Positions 36,886-48,338 of a DNA stretch of 64,000 nucleotides are shown here, piece after piece. The number at the start of each line of letters is the position of its first letter. The stretch's first letter is position 1. This stretch comes from an uncultured Pelagibacteraceae bacterium (lineage in GTDB: Bacteria > Pseudomonadota > Alphaproteobacteria > Pelagibacterales > Pelagibacteraceae). The stretch is from assembly GCA_902604035.1 (NCBI GenBank), contig CACKXG010000001.1, positions 1 to 64,000 on the forward strand, read 5' to 3'. The notes beneath the pieces were generated by a model. That model did no database searches. It worked only from the letters and a program-made list of their open reading frames with translations, and had not been told where the DNA came from. The position numbers and the translations under genes were made by a program.

Positions 36886-38046
36886 TTATTTTATCGCCTC
36901 AACAATTTTCTTAGCAGCATCATCTAAATTTTCTGCAGAAATTAATTTTAATCCAGAATTATCAAGAATTTCTTTTCCTTCCTTGAAATTTGTGCCTGCT
37001 AATCTCACAACTAAAGGTACAGCAATATTAATTTCTTTAGCTGCATCAACTACTCCTTGAGCAAGGACATCACATCTCATTATTCCTCCAAAAATATTAA
37101 TTAAAATACCTTTAACATTTTTATCTGAGAGAATTATCTTTAATGCGGCAGATACTTTTTCTTTGGATGCGCCACCACCTACATCTAAAAAATTTGCTGG
37201 CTCTTTACCATACAATTTAATTATATCCATAGTTGCCATTGCTAATCCTGCTCCATTTACCATACAGCCAATACTTCCATCTAGCTTGATATATGCAAGA
37301 TCATGCTTGCTAGCTTCTATCTCGGTAGGATCTTCCTCATTTAAATCTCTTAATTCAACAATTTCTGGATGCCTGAATAAAGCATTAGAGTCGAAATTAA
37401 CTTTTGCATCTAAACAAACAATTTTTTCCTCTTTTGTCAAAATTAATGGATTTACTTCAACCATGTTTGCGTCAGTACTTACAAACATTTTATATATTGA
37501 TTTAATTAATGTTATTGCTTGTTTTTTTGTGTCTTCATTTAAATTAAAAATATTAATTATTTTTTCACAATCTGACTCAGAAATTTCATCACCCATATTA
37601 ACTTTTGTAGTTATAATTTTTTCAGGAGAACTGCTTGCAACTTCTTCAATGTCCATCCCTCCTTGGTCACTTGATATAAATGCAATTTTAGAACTTGCCC
37701 TATCAACCAGGCACGATAAGTAAAATTCTTTATCTATATTTGATGATTCTTCTACGTATAATCTTTTTACCTCTCTACCTTCAGGGCCAGTTTGATGAGT
37801 AACTAGTGTTTTTCCAAGTAATTCTTTAGCTGCTACTGTTAGTTCCTCAATAGAGTTTAAAATTTTTACACCACCAGCTTTTCCTCTACCTCCAGCATGG
37901 ATTTGTGCTTTAAGCACATATTTCTCAGTTTTGAGTGCTTTTGCTTTTTGAATAAGTTCATCAACATTAAGCGCAAATACTCCTTCTGGAACTACAGCTC
38001 CATATTTTTTTAATATTTGTTTAGCTTGATGCTCGTGAATATTCAT
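36886..38046 (-). CDS. sucC: Succinyl-CoA ligase beta subunit
   Basis: [54 protein letters not shown]. Confidence 0.97.
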   Translation of the reverse strand: MNIHEHQAKQILKKYGAVVPEGVFALNVDELIQKAKALKTEKYVLKAQIHAGGRGKAGGVKILNSIEELTVAAKELLGKTLVTHQTGPEGREVKRLYVEESSNIDKEFYLSCLVDRASSKIAFISSDQGGMDIEEVASSSPEKIITTKVNMGDEISESDCEKIINIFNLNEDTKKQAITLIKSIYKMFVSTDANMVEVNPLILTKEEKIVCLDAKVNFDSNALFRHPEIVELRDLNEEDPTEIEASKHDLAYIKLDGSIGCMVNGAGLAMATMDIIKLYGKEPANFLDVGGGASKEKVSAALKIILSDKNVKGILINIFGGIMRCDVLAQGVVDAAKEINIAVPLVVRLAGTNFKEGKEILDNSGLKLISAENLDDAAKKIVEAIK

Positions 38047-38048
38047 TA

Positions 38049-39011
38049 TTATTTAGATAAATCAGGATCTATTTTAGATGCAGCTTCCCATAAAGCTTTT
38101 ACAGCATCTATTGAATGCATAAATTCTTTTTTTTCTTTTTCATCTAAATCAATCTCTTCAATTTTTTCTACACCATCTTTTCCAATGACAACAGGAACAC
38201 CTGCATAAACATTTTTCACACCATATTCTCCATTTAATTGTACAGCGCAGGGTAATAATTTTTTCTGATCATTTAAATATGCTTCTGCCATTTGAACACC
38301 TGAAGCTGCAGGCGCATAAAAGGCTGATCCTTTTTCTAAATATTTAACTATTTCTGCACCACCATCTCGTGTTCTTTGATTAATTTCCTCAACTCTTTCT
38401 AAAGAAATCTTTCCATCCTTTACAAGATCCAACAATGGTTTACCTGAAATTTTTGTAAATCTTGGCATAGGAACCATGGTGTCACCATGACCACCCATAA
38501 CCATTGCCTCAATTTCTCTTACTGGCACATTAAGTTCTAATGATAAAAATAATTTAAATCTCGAACTATCTAAAATACCTGCCATACCAACAACTTTATT
38601 TGATGGCAAACCTGAAAATTTTTGAAATGCCATAACCATAACGTCTAAAGGATTGGTGATACAGATCACAAAAGCTTTAGGAGCATTTTTCTTTACCCCC
38701 TCAGCAACTTGTTTAATAATTTTTAAATTAATTCCAAGAAGATCGTCTCGGCTCATTCCAGGTTTTCTTGGAACACCTGCTGTAATTATAATTACATCTG
38801 AATCTTTTATATCCTCATAGTTATCAGTTCCTGAAAACCTAACATTGAAACCATCTACAGATGAAGATTGTGCAATATCTAATGCTTTTCCTTTTGCAAT
38901 ACCACTAGCTACATCAAATAAAACCACTTCATTTACTAATTCTTTTGTTCCTATTAAATGTGCAAGAGTTCCGCCTATTTGGCCTGCACCAATTAAAGAT
39001 ATTTTTGTCAT
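38049..39011 (-). CDS. mdh: Malate dehydrogenase
   Basis: [61 protein letters not shown]. Confidence 0.96.
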   Translation of the reverse strand: MTKISLIGAGQIGGTLAHLIGTKELVNEVVLFDVASGIAKGKALDIAQSSSVDGFNVRFSGTDNYEDIKDSDVIIITAGVPRKPGMSRDDLLGINLKIIKQVAEGVKKNAPKAFVICITNPLDVMVMAFQKFSGLPSNKVVGMAGILDSSRFKLFLSLELNVPVREIEAMVMGGHGDTMVPMPRFTKISGKPLLDLVKDGKISLERVEEINQRTRDGGAEIVKYLEKGSAFYAPAASGVQMAEAYLNDQKKLLPCAVQLNGEYGVKNVYAGVPVVIGKDGVEKIEEIDLDEKEKKEFMHSIDAVKALWEAASKIDPDLSK

Positions 39012-39020
39012 TTATTTCCT

Positions 39021-40515
39021 TTATTTCATTGTTGGCATAACAAATTCCGCATTTGATCGGACACCTGAAGGCCATCTGGATGTTACTGTTTTAAGTTTAG
39101 TATAAAATTTTATTCCTTCCATACCATGCATTCCACTATCTCCAAATAATGATCTTTTCCAACCACCAAAACTATGAAATGCCATTGGAACTGGGATCGG
39201 CACATTAATACCAACCATACCTACTTGAATTTTACTTGCAAAAGTTCTACCTGCATCACCGTCTCTTGTATAAATACTAACTCCATTTCCGTACTCATGG
39301 TCGTTAATTAATTTTGCAGCTTCTTCAAAAGTTTTTACTCGAACAACTGATAAAACTGGACCGAATATTTCCTCTTTGTAAATTCTCATATCTTTATTTA
39401 CATGATCAAACAAGCATCCACCTATATAGAAACCATTTTCATAACCTTGAAGTTTTAAACCTCTTCCATCAACCACTAGCTTCGCGCCTTCCTTGACACC
39501 TAAATCAACGTAACTTGTAACTTTTTCTAAATGTTCTTTTGTAACTAAAGGTCCCATTTCTGATGCTTTATCCATTCCAGGACCAACTTTTAAAGCTTCA
39601 GCTTTTTTTTGATAATCTTGATACAAGTTCATCACCAATATCTCCAACCGCAACCGCAACTGATTGAGCCATACATCTTTCTCCAGCTGAACCATAAGCA
39701 GCACCCATTAAACCATTTACTGCACCATCTAAATCACAATCTGGCATAACAACTAAATGGTTTTTTGCTCCACCCAAAGCTTGAACTCTTTTTTCATTTT
39801 TAGCTGAATTTTCATAAATATATTTTGCAATAGGAGTAGATCCTACGAAACTAACAGCTTTGATATCTTTGTTCTCCAAAATTGCATCAACAGCTTCTTT
39901 ATCTCCATTTATTACGTTAAATACTCCCTCTGGAAGACCCGCCTCAGAAAGTAATTCTGCTAATCTTATTGCGCAAGAAGGGTCTTTTTCTGATGGTTTA
40001 AGAATAAAAGTGTTTCCACAAGCTATTGCTATTGGAAACATCCACATAGGTACCATAGCAGGAAAATTAAAAGGTGTAATACCTGCAACAACTCCTAATG
40101 GTTGTCTGATTGACCAACTATCAACATTGGTTCCAACATTTTCTGAAAACTCACCTTTTAATAAATGTGGTATTCCACAAGCAAATTCTACCACCTCAAG
40201 TCCTCTAGTTAAAGAGCCTCTTGCATCTTCATAAACTTTTCCATGTTCTGAAACTATTAACTTCGTTAATTCATCAGAATTTTTTTCAATTAATTCTTTA
40301 AATTTAAATATTATTCTAGCTCTTTGTAGAGCAGGTTTTAAAGACCAACTTTCAAATGCTTTTTTTGCTACCTCAACAGCACTGTCTAGATCAGATTTTG
40401 AAGCAAGTCTTACCTCTGACTCTTGTTCGCCAGTTGCTGGATTAAAAACTTTTCCTTTTTTATCTGAAGATCCCGGAATTATTTTACCGTTTACGAAGTG
40501 TTCTATTAATTTCAT
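39021..40515 (-). pseudogene. mmsA: Methylmalonate-semialdehyde dehydrogenase split by a one-base frameshift (true pseudogene, sequencing error or slippage not resolved)
   Basis: N-terminal ORF 39598-40515 (MKLIEHFVNGKIIPGSSDKKGK...[31 protein letters not shown]) continues in another frame as ORF 39021-39704 (...[22 protein letters not shown]...[16 protein letters not shown]). The join is an 8-A run on the coding strand (T8 at 39603-39610); 7 A restores ...[15 protein letters not shown]. Confidence 0.9.
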
Positions 40516-40554
40516 GAATACGGTGTTTTAGATCAAAAATATCGAATAGTCTAT

Positions 40555-41334
40555 TTAAACATTAGCTGTTGCTAACATTTTTTTTATTTCAGCTATAGCT
40601 TTTGCTGGATTCAAGCCCTTAGGACATGCATTTGTACAATTTAATATTGTATGGCATCTATATAATTTTAATTCATCTGAAACTTTTTTTAATCTAGCTT
40701 TTCTCTCTTCATCTCTACTATCAATAATCCATCTATAAGCCTGTAACAGAACTGCTGGACCTAAATATTTATCTCCATTCCACCAATAACTTGGGCAAGA
40801 TGTAGAGCAGCAAGCACACATAATGCATTCGTAAGCACCATCAAGTTTTGCTCTATCTTCTTTAGACTGATAAATTTCTGTTGTCTGTTTTGTTGAGTTA
40901 TTTTTTAACCAAGGTTCAATAGATTGATATTGTTTATATAAGCCATCTAAATCACCAATCAAATCTCTTTTAACTTTTAAATGAGGTAAAGGATAAATAT
41001 CGATGTCACCGTCTATCTCTGCATGAGGAGTTGTACAAGCAAGTCCGTTTTTTCCTCCCATATTCATAGCACAAGAACCACAAACACCATGAGCACAAGA
41101 TCTTCTATAAGCCAATGTAGGATCAATTTCGTTTTTAATTTTATTTAGAATATCCAGCACCTTAGATGGACAATTATCCATATCAACTTCGTATGTATCA
41201 ATTCTAGGATTTTCTTTTGTCGATGGATCCCATCTATAAATATTTACTTTTCTTAAATTTTTAGATCCAGTTTTGTCTTTAAAATATTTGCCTTTTTTAA
41301 CCTCTGAATTTTTAGGTAAACTTAGCTGAACCAT
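40555..41334 (-). CDS. sdhB: Succinate dehydrogenase iron-sulfur subunit
   Basis: [62 protein letters not shown]. Confidence 0.97.
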   Translation of the reverse strand: MVQLSLPKNSEVKKGKYFKDKTGSKNLRKVNIYRWDPSTKENPRIDTYEVDMDNCPSKVLDILNKIKNEIDPTLAYRRSCAHGVCGSCAMNMGGKNGLACTTPHAEIDGDIDIYPLPHLKVKRDLIGDLDGLYKQYQSIEPWLKNNSTKQTTEIYQSKEDRAKLDGAYECIMCACCSTSCPSYWWNGDKYLGPAVLLQAYRWIIDSRDEERKARLKKVSDELKLYRCHTILNCTNACPKGLNPAKAIAEIKKMLATANV

Positions 41335-43109
41335 TAATATACTCGCTCTTGTGGTGGAAAATATTGAACTTCATTTGTTAAAGTTGATTTGTGTACTGCT
41401 CTGTAACTAATCTTTGTATTTTTTCCATCACACCAAGCAAGAGTATGTTGCATAAATTTTTCGTCATCTCTTTTTGGATAGTCATCTCTCGCGTGAGCAC
41501 CTCTGCTCTCTTTTCTATGATATGCAGACTCTACAGTAGTTACTGCTTGTCTTATTAAATTATCAAATTCTAATGTTTCAACTAAATCAGTATTAAATAC
41601 TAAAGACCTATCTTTAACTGAAATTGAGTCCATACCATCATAAGTTTTTTTAATCTCATCAACACCTTCTTTAAGATTTTTTTCTGTTCTAAAAACTGCA
41701 CATTTCGACTGCATAGTTTTTTGCATTGAAAGTCTAAGTTCTGCAGTACTATTATTTCCTTGTGCATTTCTAAGTTTATCAAATCTATCTAAACATTTTT
41801 GTGTTTCTGACTCAGGAATTTCTTCATGAGGTGTTCCTGGCTTAACTAACTCAGCTGCTCTTTTTGCTGCTGCTCTTCCAAATACTACTAAATCAATTAA
41901 AGAATTAGAACCAAGTCTATTTGCTCCGTGAACAGAGACACATGCCGCTTCTCCTATAGCCATTAAACCTGGAACAGTTTTTTCTGAGCCATTTACAGTT
42001 AATACTTCTGCTTTATAGTTTGTTGGAATACCACCCATATTATAATGAACTGTTGGTACAACAGGAATTGGTTCTTTAGTTACATCTACATTTGCAAATA
42101 ATCTTGCTGCATCAGTAATTCCAGGAAGCCTGCTTTCAATAATATCTTTATCTAAGTGACTTAGGTTCAAATGAACATGATCTTGATCTTTTCCAACACC
42201 TCTTCCCTCATTAATCTCAATAGACATAGATCTGCTAACAACATCTCTTGATGCTAAATCTTTTGCATTTGGAGCATATCTTTCCATAAATCTCTCACCT
42301 TTAGAATTTGTAAGATAACCCCCTTCTCCTCGCGCACCTTCTGTTATTAATGTGCCATGGCCATAAATTCCTGTTGGGTGAAATTGAACAAACTCCATAT
42401 CCTGAAGCGGCAGCCCAGCTCTTAAAACCATTGCATTACCATCACCAGTGCAAGTATGTGCTGATGTTGCTGAATAATAAACTTTTCCATAACCACCTGT
42501 AGCAATAATTACTGTATGCGCTCTAAATCTATGAATTGTTCCATCATTCAAATTCCAAGCAATTAGGCCTTTACATTCTCCATTCTTCATCAACAAATCT
42601 AATGCAAAATATTCTATAAAAAATTCTGTATTATGCTTTAACGCTTGTCCATACAATGTGTGTAAAATAGCATGTCCTGTTCTATCGGCTGCTGCACAAG
42701 TTCTTTGAACTATTCCATTTCCATAATTTTTTGTCATTCCACCAAATGGTCTTTGATAAATTTTTCCCTCTTCAGTTCTACTAAATGGAACTCCATATTT
42801 CTCTAATTCTAAAACTGCTTTAGGAGCTTCTTTACATAGATATTCAATACTATCTTGATCACCTAACCAATCTGCACCTTTTACAGTATCATACATATGC
42901 CATCTCCAGTCATCTTCACCCATGTTACCGAGTGCAGCTGAAATACCACCTTGCGCAGCTGATGTATGACTTCTAGTTGGAAATACTTTTGAGATACAAG
43001 CTGTTTTTAAGCCAGCTTCGCTAAGCCCTACTGCTGCTCTTAAACCTGATCCACCTGCTCCAAGTACAACTACATCGTACTCATGGTCTATAATATTATA
43101 TGCTTTCAT
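41334..43109 (-). CDS. sdhA: Succinate dehydrogenase flavoprotein subunit
   Basis: [73 protein letters not shown]. Confidence 0.98.
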   Translation of the reverse strand: MKAYNIIDHEYDVVVLGAGGSGLRAAVGLSEAGLKTACISKVFPTRSHTSAAQGGISAALGNMGEDDWRWHMYDTVKGADWLGDQDSIEYLCKEAPKAVLELEKYGVPFSRTEEGKIYQRPFGGMTKNYGNGIVQRTCAAADRTGHAILHTLYGQALKHNTEFFIEYFALDLLMKNGECKGLIAWNLNDGTIHRFRAHTVIIATGGYGKVYYSATSAHTCTGDGNAMVLRAGLPLQDMEFVQFHPTGIYGHGTLITEGARGEGGYLTNSKGERFMERYAPNAKDLASRDVVSRSMSIEINEGRGVGKDQDHVHLNLSHLDKDIIESRLPGITDAARLFANVDVTKEPIPVVPTVHYNMGGIPTNYKAEVLTVNGSEKTVPGLMAIGEAACVSVHGANRLGSNSLIDLVVFGRAAAKRAAELVKPGTPHEEIPESETQKCLDRFDKLRNAQGNNSTAELRLSMQKTMQSKCAVFRTEKNLKEGVDEIKKTYDGMDSISVKDRSLVFNTDLVETLEFDNLIRQAVTTVESAYHRKESRGAHARDDYPKRDDEKFMQHTLAWCDGKNTKISYRAVHKSTLTNEVQYFPPQERVY

Positions 43110-43435
43110 GTATTTAAGTTTAAAATTACAATTATTGTAATTACTGGGATTGTTATAGCAAAAAAATTTAGGACTTTGTTTGCGGCATTTTTGGTTTTTT
43201 TATCGTTAATATAGTCTTCAAAAACCTCACTTATAGTTAAAGCTGAAAAAAAATAAGCAATAACTAAAAATAATCCAATTAAGAATTTAGATGGTTGCGT
43301 TGTTAAAAAATTCACTATTTCTAAATAACTTTTATCATAAATATTCACTAAATTTATAATAAACCAAAGCATTAAAGGTAATAAGATTGCGGAACTAATT
43401 TTTAAGAATAACCATTTTTTTGTTACTGGAAGCAT
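43106..43435 (-). CDS. sdhD: Succinate dehydrogenase membrane anchor subunit
   Basis: Small three-TM protein between sdhA and sdhC; identity partly from operon position. Confidence 0.82.
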   Translation of the reverse strand: MLPVTKKWLFLKISSAILLPLMLWFIINLVNIYDKSYLEIVNFLTTQPSKFLIGLFLVIAYFFSALTISEVFEDYINDKKTKNAANKVLNFFAITIPVITIIVILNLNT

Positions 43436-43815
43436 TATATTAATCCTCTGCCAATTAAATAAATTAAGATAGTTAAAATAATCGAACCAAAAATAACTAA
43501 CATACCTGTAATTTTTGTTGTTTGTAATTCAAATCCATAACCTAAATCCATAATCAAGTGTCTTACTTCACTTAACATTTGAAAACTAAATGACCAGGTT
43601 ATTCCAATTAGAATAAACTTACCTAAAAAAGTTTCTAAAAAAATTTTAATAATTTGATAGTTACTTTCTCCTAAAAGCATTAATGCAAACCAAATACAAA
43701 TTAATGTGATCGCAAAAAAATTAATTATTCCTGTAATTCTATGTGAAATAGATACTAATGAAGAAATATGCCATTTATAAATCTGTATATGTGGTGATAA
43801 AGGTCTGTCTTCCAT
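43435..43815 (-). CDS. sdhC: Succinate dehydrogenase cytochrome b556 subunit
   Basis: RPLSPHIQIYKWHISSLVSISHRITGI; SEVRHLIMDLG heme-ligand region. Confidence 0.93.
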   Translation of the reverse strand: MEDRPLSPHIQIYKWHISSLVSISHRITGIINFFAITLICIWFALMLLGESNYQIIKIFLETFLGKFILIGITWSFSFQMLSEVRHLIMDLGYGFELQTTKITGMLVIFGSIILTILIYLIGRGLI

Positions 43816-43818
43816 ATT

Positions 43819-44814
43819 TTATTTTGAGTTAATAATTGTTTCAGCAATTTCAACAGAATTAAGTGCTGCACCTCTAAGTAGGTTATCTGATACAATCCAC
43901 AAATTTAATGAATTTTTTTTAGTTTTGTCTTCTCTAATTCTAGATATATATGTCTCATCACTCCCAGCTGCTTCAAATGGTGTGCTATAACCTCCATTTT
44001 CTCTTTTATCAATAACCTCACAACCATCTGCTTTACTCAGAACATCTCTCACTTTTTCTAAAGTATATGGTTTTTCAAATTCTATATTTACAGACTCCGA
44101 ATGAGATACCAAAACAGGAATTCTTACACATGTAGCTGTAAGTTCTATTGAATCATCTAATATTTTTTTTGTTTCATTTGTCATTTTTAATTCTTCTTTT
44201 GTATATCCATCATCGGCAAAAACATCGATATGTGGAATAACATTAAAAGCAATTTGTTTAGTAAAATTTTTTGACTCTATTTTTTTTCCATCTAAATATT
44301 GTTTAGTTTGATCTATTAATTCGTCCATTGGACTTTTGCCACCACCTGAAACAGATTGGTAAGTTGAAACTACAACTCTTTTAATTTTGAATAAATTATG
44401 TAGTGGTTTAAGTGCTATAACAAGTTGTGCTGTAGAACAATTTGGATTGGCAATAATATTTTTTTTCATATTTTTAATTTCGTCTGCATTCACTTGTGGA
44501 ACGATCAATGGAACATCAGGATCCATCCTAAAAAAACTTGAATTATCTATTACAATTGTGTGCTTGGCAGCCTTTTCTGCAAATTTTTCAGCAATTTTTC
44601 CTCCTGCTGCAAAAAAAGTTATATCTGCTTTTGAAAAATCATATGTCTCTAAATTTTCAATAACATACTCTTTATCTCTAAAAGAGATTTTTTTTCCTGC
44701 ACTTTTTTCTGAGGCAACTAAATATAAATTATCAAACTTGAAGTTTTTTTTATCAAATACCTCAAGAGTTTTCCTTCCAACATTTCCTGTTGCACCTACT
44801 ATAGCTATGTTCAT
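43819..44814 (-). CDS. asd: Aspartate-semialdehyde dehydrogenase
   Basis: IAIVGATGNVGRKTLEVF; IANPNCSTAQLVIALKPLHN; STYQSVSGGGKSPMDEL; RIPVLVSHSESVNIEF. Confidence 0.96.
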   Translation of the reverse strand: MNIAIVGATGNVGRKTLEVFDKKNFKFDNLYLVASEKSAGKKISFRDKEYVIENLETYDFSKADITFFAAGGKIAEKFAEKAAKHTIVIDNSSFFRMDPDVPLIVPQVNADEIKNMKKNIIANPNCSTAQLVIALKPLHNLFKIKRVVVSTYQSVSGGGKSPMDELIDQTKQYLDGKKIESKNFTKQIAFNVIPHIDVFADDGYTKEELKMTNETKKILDDSIELTATCVRIPVLVSHSESVNIEFEKPYTLEKVRDVLSKADGCEVIDKRENGGYSTPFEAAGSDETYISRIREDKTKKNSLNLWIVSDNLLRGAALNSVEIAETIINSK

Positions 44815-44829
44815 TTTAAAGTTGTTATA

Positions 44830-45939
44830 CTAAATAAAAGGTAAATCGCAAACTTTACCACTACAAATATCACCATTTATGCTTGCTTTTATGTTCTGGT
44901 CTATATTCCAATGCGATTTTTTCATCATAGCAATACCAATTACTTTTTTAAAATGAGGCGAATAACAGGCTGACCTTAATTCCCCAATGATTTTGTTATT
45001 ATCATCAGTCAGATCTAAAGATCCTGTTAAACTTATTTTGTCCAAATCTAACTTCACACCCATTAATTTTCTTTTAATACCTTCGGATTTTATTTTCTTT
45101 AATTTTTCTTTTCCTAAAAAAATAATATCACTATCTATGTTTACATATTTATCAAAACCACATTCATAAGGATTATCTCCGTTATCCATATCATTGCCAT
45201 GAGATAACAGTCCACTTTCGATTCGTTCTATTAAATTGGGGCACCCTGGTTTAATATTAAATTCTTTTCCAATTTCAAATAAATGATCATATAGTTTTAA
45301 GCCTGCTTCAGTATTTTGAACATATACTTCATAACCTCCTTGTTTAGACCATCCAGATTGTGCGATGAGGTGTTTTGAACCTCCAAATTCAAAATAATCA
45401 AAACCAAAAAATTTTAATTTTGTGATCTGTTCTCCAAATACTTTTTCCATCAATTGAAATGATTTTGGACCTTGTACAGCCATGATATCAACTTTTGGCT
45501 CTATGATTTTAACATCAAATTTATTTCCAATTGCTAATCCTTTTGCAAATAATATTACGTCCGTATCTGCAATAGAAATCCACCATTTATTTTCATTAAT
45601 TCTTAAAACAACTGGATCATTAATTAATCCAGCATTATCATCTATAATCGGACAATAATAACATCTTCCATCTTTAGATTTTGATAAATCTCTACAAGTC
45701 ATTAGCTGAACTAATTTTGCAGAATCTTTTCCTGAGATTTCTACCTGTCTTTCAGCTGCTACATCCCAAATTTGAACATGCTCTTTTAAATGATGATAAG
45801 AATCTTCAATTGAACCAAAGGCAGCTGGAAGCAACATATGGTTATAAATTGTATAAGCTGTAACACCCTGTTCCTCAATTCGAGAAGTATATGGTGTACC
45901 TCTAAGTCTTCTTGATTTTGCAATTAAAAAGTTTTTCAT
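44830..45939 (-). CDS. dmdA: DMSP demethylase (glycine cleavage T-like fold)
   Basis: 369 aa [68 protein letters not shown], recognised as SAR11-type DmdA rather than GcvT. Confidence 0.92.
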   Translation of the reverse strand: MKNFLIAKSRRLRGTPYTSRIEEQGVTAYTIYNHMLLPAAFGSIEDSYHHLKEHVQIWDVAAERQVEISGKDSAKLVQLMTCRDLSKSKDGRCYYCPIIDDNAGLINDPVVLRINENKWWISIADTDVILFAKGLAIGNKFDVKIIEPKVDIMAVQGPKSFQLMEKVFGEQITKLKFFGFDYFEFGGSKHLIAQSGWSKQGGYEVYVQNTEAGLKLYDHLFEIGKEFNIKPGCPNLIERIESGLLSHGNDMDNGDNPYECGFDKYVNIDSDIIFLGKEKLKKIKSEGIKRKLMGVKLDLDKISLTGSLDLTDDNNKIIGELRSACYSPHFKKVIGIAMMKKSHWNIDQNIKASINGDICSGKVCDLPFI

Positions 45940-46712
45940 TTTTTCAAAAATTCTAAAATTTTGTCTCTCATTTCAAATGCTTTTTCAATCATAATCATAT
46001 GGCCACAACCCTCGATTATGTGTGTAGATGAGTTGTTAATTAGACTAGAAAATTTTTTTCCTGCTTCTAGATTTACCATCTTATCTAAAGAACCAAAAAT
46101 AAACATTGATGGAAATTCTATTAATTTAGCAGCATCAGAACCATTTTTGTAATTATTGCATGCAACAAGGTCTACCGCCAGTATATCTCTTATATCTCGA
46201 GGCGATTGTATTATTTTTTCTACTGGGTTACCTCCAATAAATCTTTTTGAACCCTCATAACCCCACTTCATCATTAATTTAACAGCATCGGAGTCCCCAT
46301 TTTTTGCTAGATCAATTAAATCTGGATGAACTGGCATCTTATTTGACCCTCCAATAAAAACTAACTTTTTTAATCTATTTTTATATTTGTGAGCATATTC
46401 AAGTATCTCCAAGCAACCTTGGGAATGACCAATTAAAATTAAATTATTTAAATTAAGTTTATTAAAAACCTGCTCCAACCAATCAGCTATTTTTTCAATA
46501 CTATCTAAGCAAGGGCCATCAGAATTACCGTGTCCAGGTAAATCAATTGATAATACATTAAAATTATTATTTGAAAAAAACTGTTCAGTTAGAGACCAAA
46601 CAATATGCGAAAGACCACTTCCATGAAGAAATACTATTGTTTCTTTATTTTCATCAATACCCTGTCCTGCATCAGACGCATAAACATTTTTATTTTCCAA
46701 TTGAAAATTCAA
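45936..46712 (-). CDS. Alpha/beta hydrolase in the DMSP demethylation cluster
   Basis: [19 protein letters not shown]; nucleophile elbow GHSQGCLE; C-terminal GCGHMIMIE; coupled to dmdA by a 4-bp overlap. Confidence 0.85.
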   Translation of the reverse strand: MNFQLENKNVYASDAGQGIDENKETIVFLHGSGLSHIVWSLTEQFFSNNNFNVLSIDLPGHGNSDGPCLDSIEKIADWLEQVFNKLNLNNLILIGHSQGCLEILEYAHKYKNRLKKLVFIGGSNKMPVHPDLIDLAKNGDSDAVKLMMKWGYEGSKRFIGGNPVEKIIQSPRDIRDILAVDLVACNNYKNGSDAAKLIEFPSMFIFGSLDKMVNLEAGKKFSSLINNSSTHIIEGCGHMIMIEKAFEMRDKILEFLKK

Positions 46713-46719
46713 AAATTAC

Positions 46720-48336
46720 CTAAACTTGTTTTCTTAATTCAAACTTTTGTATTTTTCCTGTCGAAGTTTTTGGCAAATCACAGAATACAACCTTTTTAGG
46801 AACTTTAAATCCAGCTAAAGTTTCTTTACAAAAATCAATTAATTCTTTTTCTGATACCGGCTTATCTTTAACCATTTCAATAAATGCACAAGGAACTTCT
46901 CCCCATTTTTCATCTGGTTTTGCAACAACTGCAGCAATAGAAACTGATGGATGCTTAGAAAGTGTATTTTCTATTTCAATTGAAGAAATATTTTCTCCTC
47001 CAGAAATAATTATATCTTTTGATCGATCTTGTATTTTTACATACCCATCAGGATGCATTACAGCTAAATCACCACTATGAAACCATCCATCTTTCATGGC
47101 TTTATCAGTAGCATCTTTGTCTTTAAAGTAACCTTTCATTACGACATTCCCTCTAATCATAATTTCACCAATTGTTTTTCCATCTTTAGGAACTTCTTTC
47201 ATTGTTTCTGGATCCAAAACAACAACACCTTCAGTATTTGGATATCTCACACCTTGCCTAGCCTTAATTTCATTTTGTTTTTCCTCATCGAAATTGTTCC
47301 ATTCATCATTCCACGCACACTGAGTAACATGTCCATAAGTTTCCGTTAAACCGTATACATGCATAACCTCAAAACCTAATGCTCTCATTTTTTTGAAAAT
47401 TATACTTGGTGGTGGCGCTCCAGCAGTCAAAACATAAACTTTTTGTTTTAATTTTTTTTTGTCACTTTCAGGAGCTCCTGTAATCATGTTTAATACTATT
47501 GGGGCACCGCCAAAATGAGTTACTTCATATTTATCAATTAATTCAAAAATTTTTTTTATATCAATATTTCTTAAACAAATTGTCCTTCCGTTTAACATTG
47601 GAACTGTCCATGGATAACACCAACCATTACAATGAAACATTGGAACCACTGTTAAAAAATTTAATCTATTTGGCATGTTCCAAGCTACCGAACTTCCTGT
47701 AGACATTAAATATGCACCTCTATGATGATAAACTACTCCTTTGGGATTTCCTGTAGTACCTGATGTATAGCTTAATGATATTGCTTGCCATTCATCCTCT
47801 GGCATTTGCCAATCGAAATTTTCATCACCTGTATTTAAAAAACTTTCATATTCTAAATCGCCAATTTTTTCTAATTTCGACTGATCAGCATTTTTATCAT
47901 CTATATCAATTATTATAATTTTTTTATTTAAAGTTTTTAATGCTTTCTTAACTTCTCCATGTAATTGTCTATCAACTACTAGTACCTTTGCATCACTGTG
48001 ATCTAAAATATATGAAATTGTATTTGCATCTAATCTTATATTAATTGTATTTAATACTGCACCTGCCATAGGTACTGAGTAATGTCCTTCGAAAATCTCT
48101 GGTGTATTAAAGGCTAAGAATGAAACAGTGTCTCCTTTTTTAATTCCAATTTTTGACAGTGCACTTGCAAATTTTACAGCTCTTTTGTAAACTTCATTCC
48201 AAGTATATTTCCTATCTTCATAAATTATAGCTTCATAATTTGGATAAATTTCTCTTGCTCTTTTAAGAAACGTTAATGGGGTAAGTGGTACGTAGTTAGC
48301 TTTATTTTTATCTAAATTTGTCTCGTAATGATTCAT
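46720..48336 (-). CDS. dmdB: Acyl-CoA ligase, probably methylmercaptopropionate-CoA ligase (DmdB-like)
   Basis: SLSYTSGTTGNPKGVVYHHRGAYL; HVYGLTETYGHVTQC; PDGYVKIQDRSKDIIISGGENISSIEIE; context next to dmdA. Confidence 0.8.
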   Translation of the reverse strand: MNHYETNLDKNKANYVPLTPLTFLKRAREIYPNYEAIIYEDRKYTWNEVYKRAVKFASALSKIGIKKGDTVSFLAFNTPEIFEGHYSVPMAGAVLNTINIRLDANTISYILDHSDAKVLVVDRQLHGEVKKALKTLNKKIIIIDIDDKNADQSKLEKIGDLEYESFLNTGDENFDWQMPEDEWQAISLSYTSGTTGNPKGVVYHHRGAYLMSTGSSVAWNMPNRLNFLTVVPMFHCNGWCYPWTVPMLNGRTICLRNIDIKKIFELIDKYEVTHFGGAPIVLNMITGAPESDKKKLKQKVYVLTAGAPPPSIIFKKMRALGFEVMHVYGLTETYGHVTQCAWNDEWNNFDEEKQNEIKARQGVRYPNTEGVVVLDPETMKEVPKDGKTIGEIMIRGNVVMKGYFKDKDATDKAMKDGWFHSGDLAVMHPDGYVKIQDRSKDIIISGGENISSIEIENTLSKHPSVSIAAVVAKPDEKWGEVPCAFIEMVKDKPVSEKELIDFCKETLAGFKVPKKVVFCDLPKTSTGKIQKFELRKQV

Positions 48337-48338
48337 TA

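Noticed and set aside
37163-37723. 186-aa plus-strand ORF inside sucC
   Set aside because: Antisense to a well-supported gene; no family match.
44387-44833. 148-aa plus-strand ORF inside asd
   Set aside because: Antisense shadow ORF of asd.
44830-45939. Calling this gene gcvT (aminomethyltransferase)
   Set aside because: Same fold, but the N-terminal sequence and the acyl-CoA ligase/dehydrogenase neighbours fit DmdA; no gcvH/gcvP nearby.
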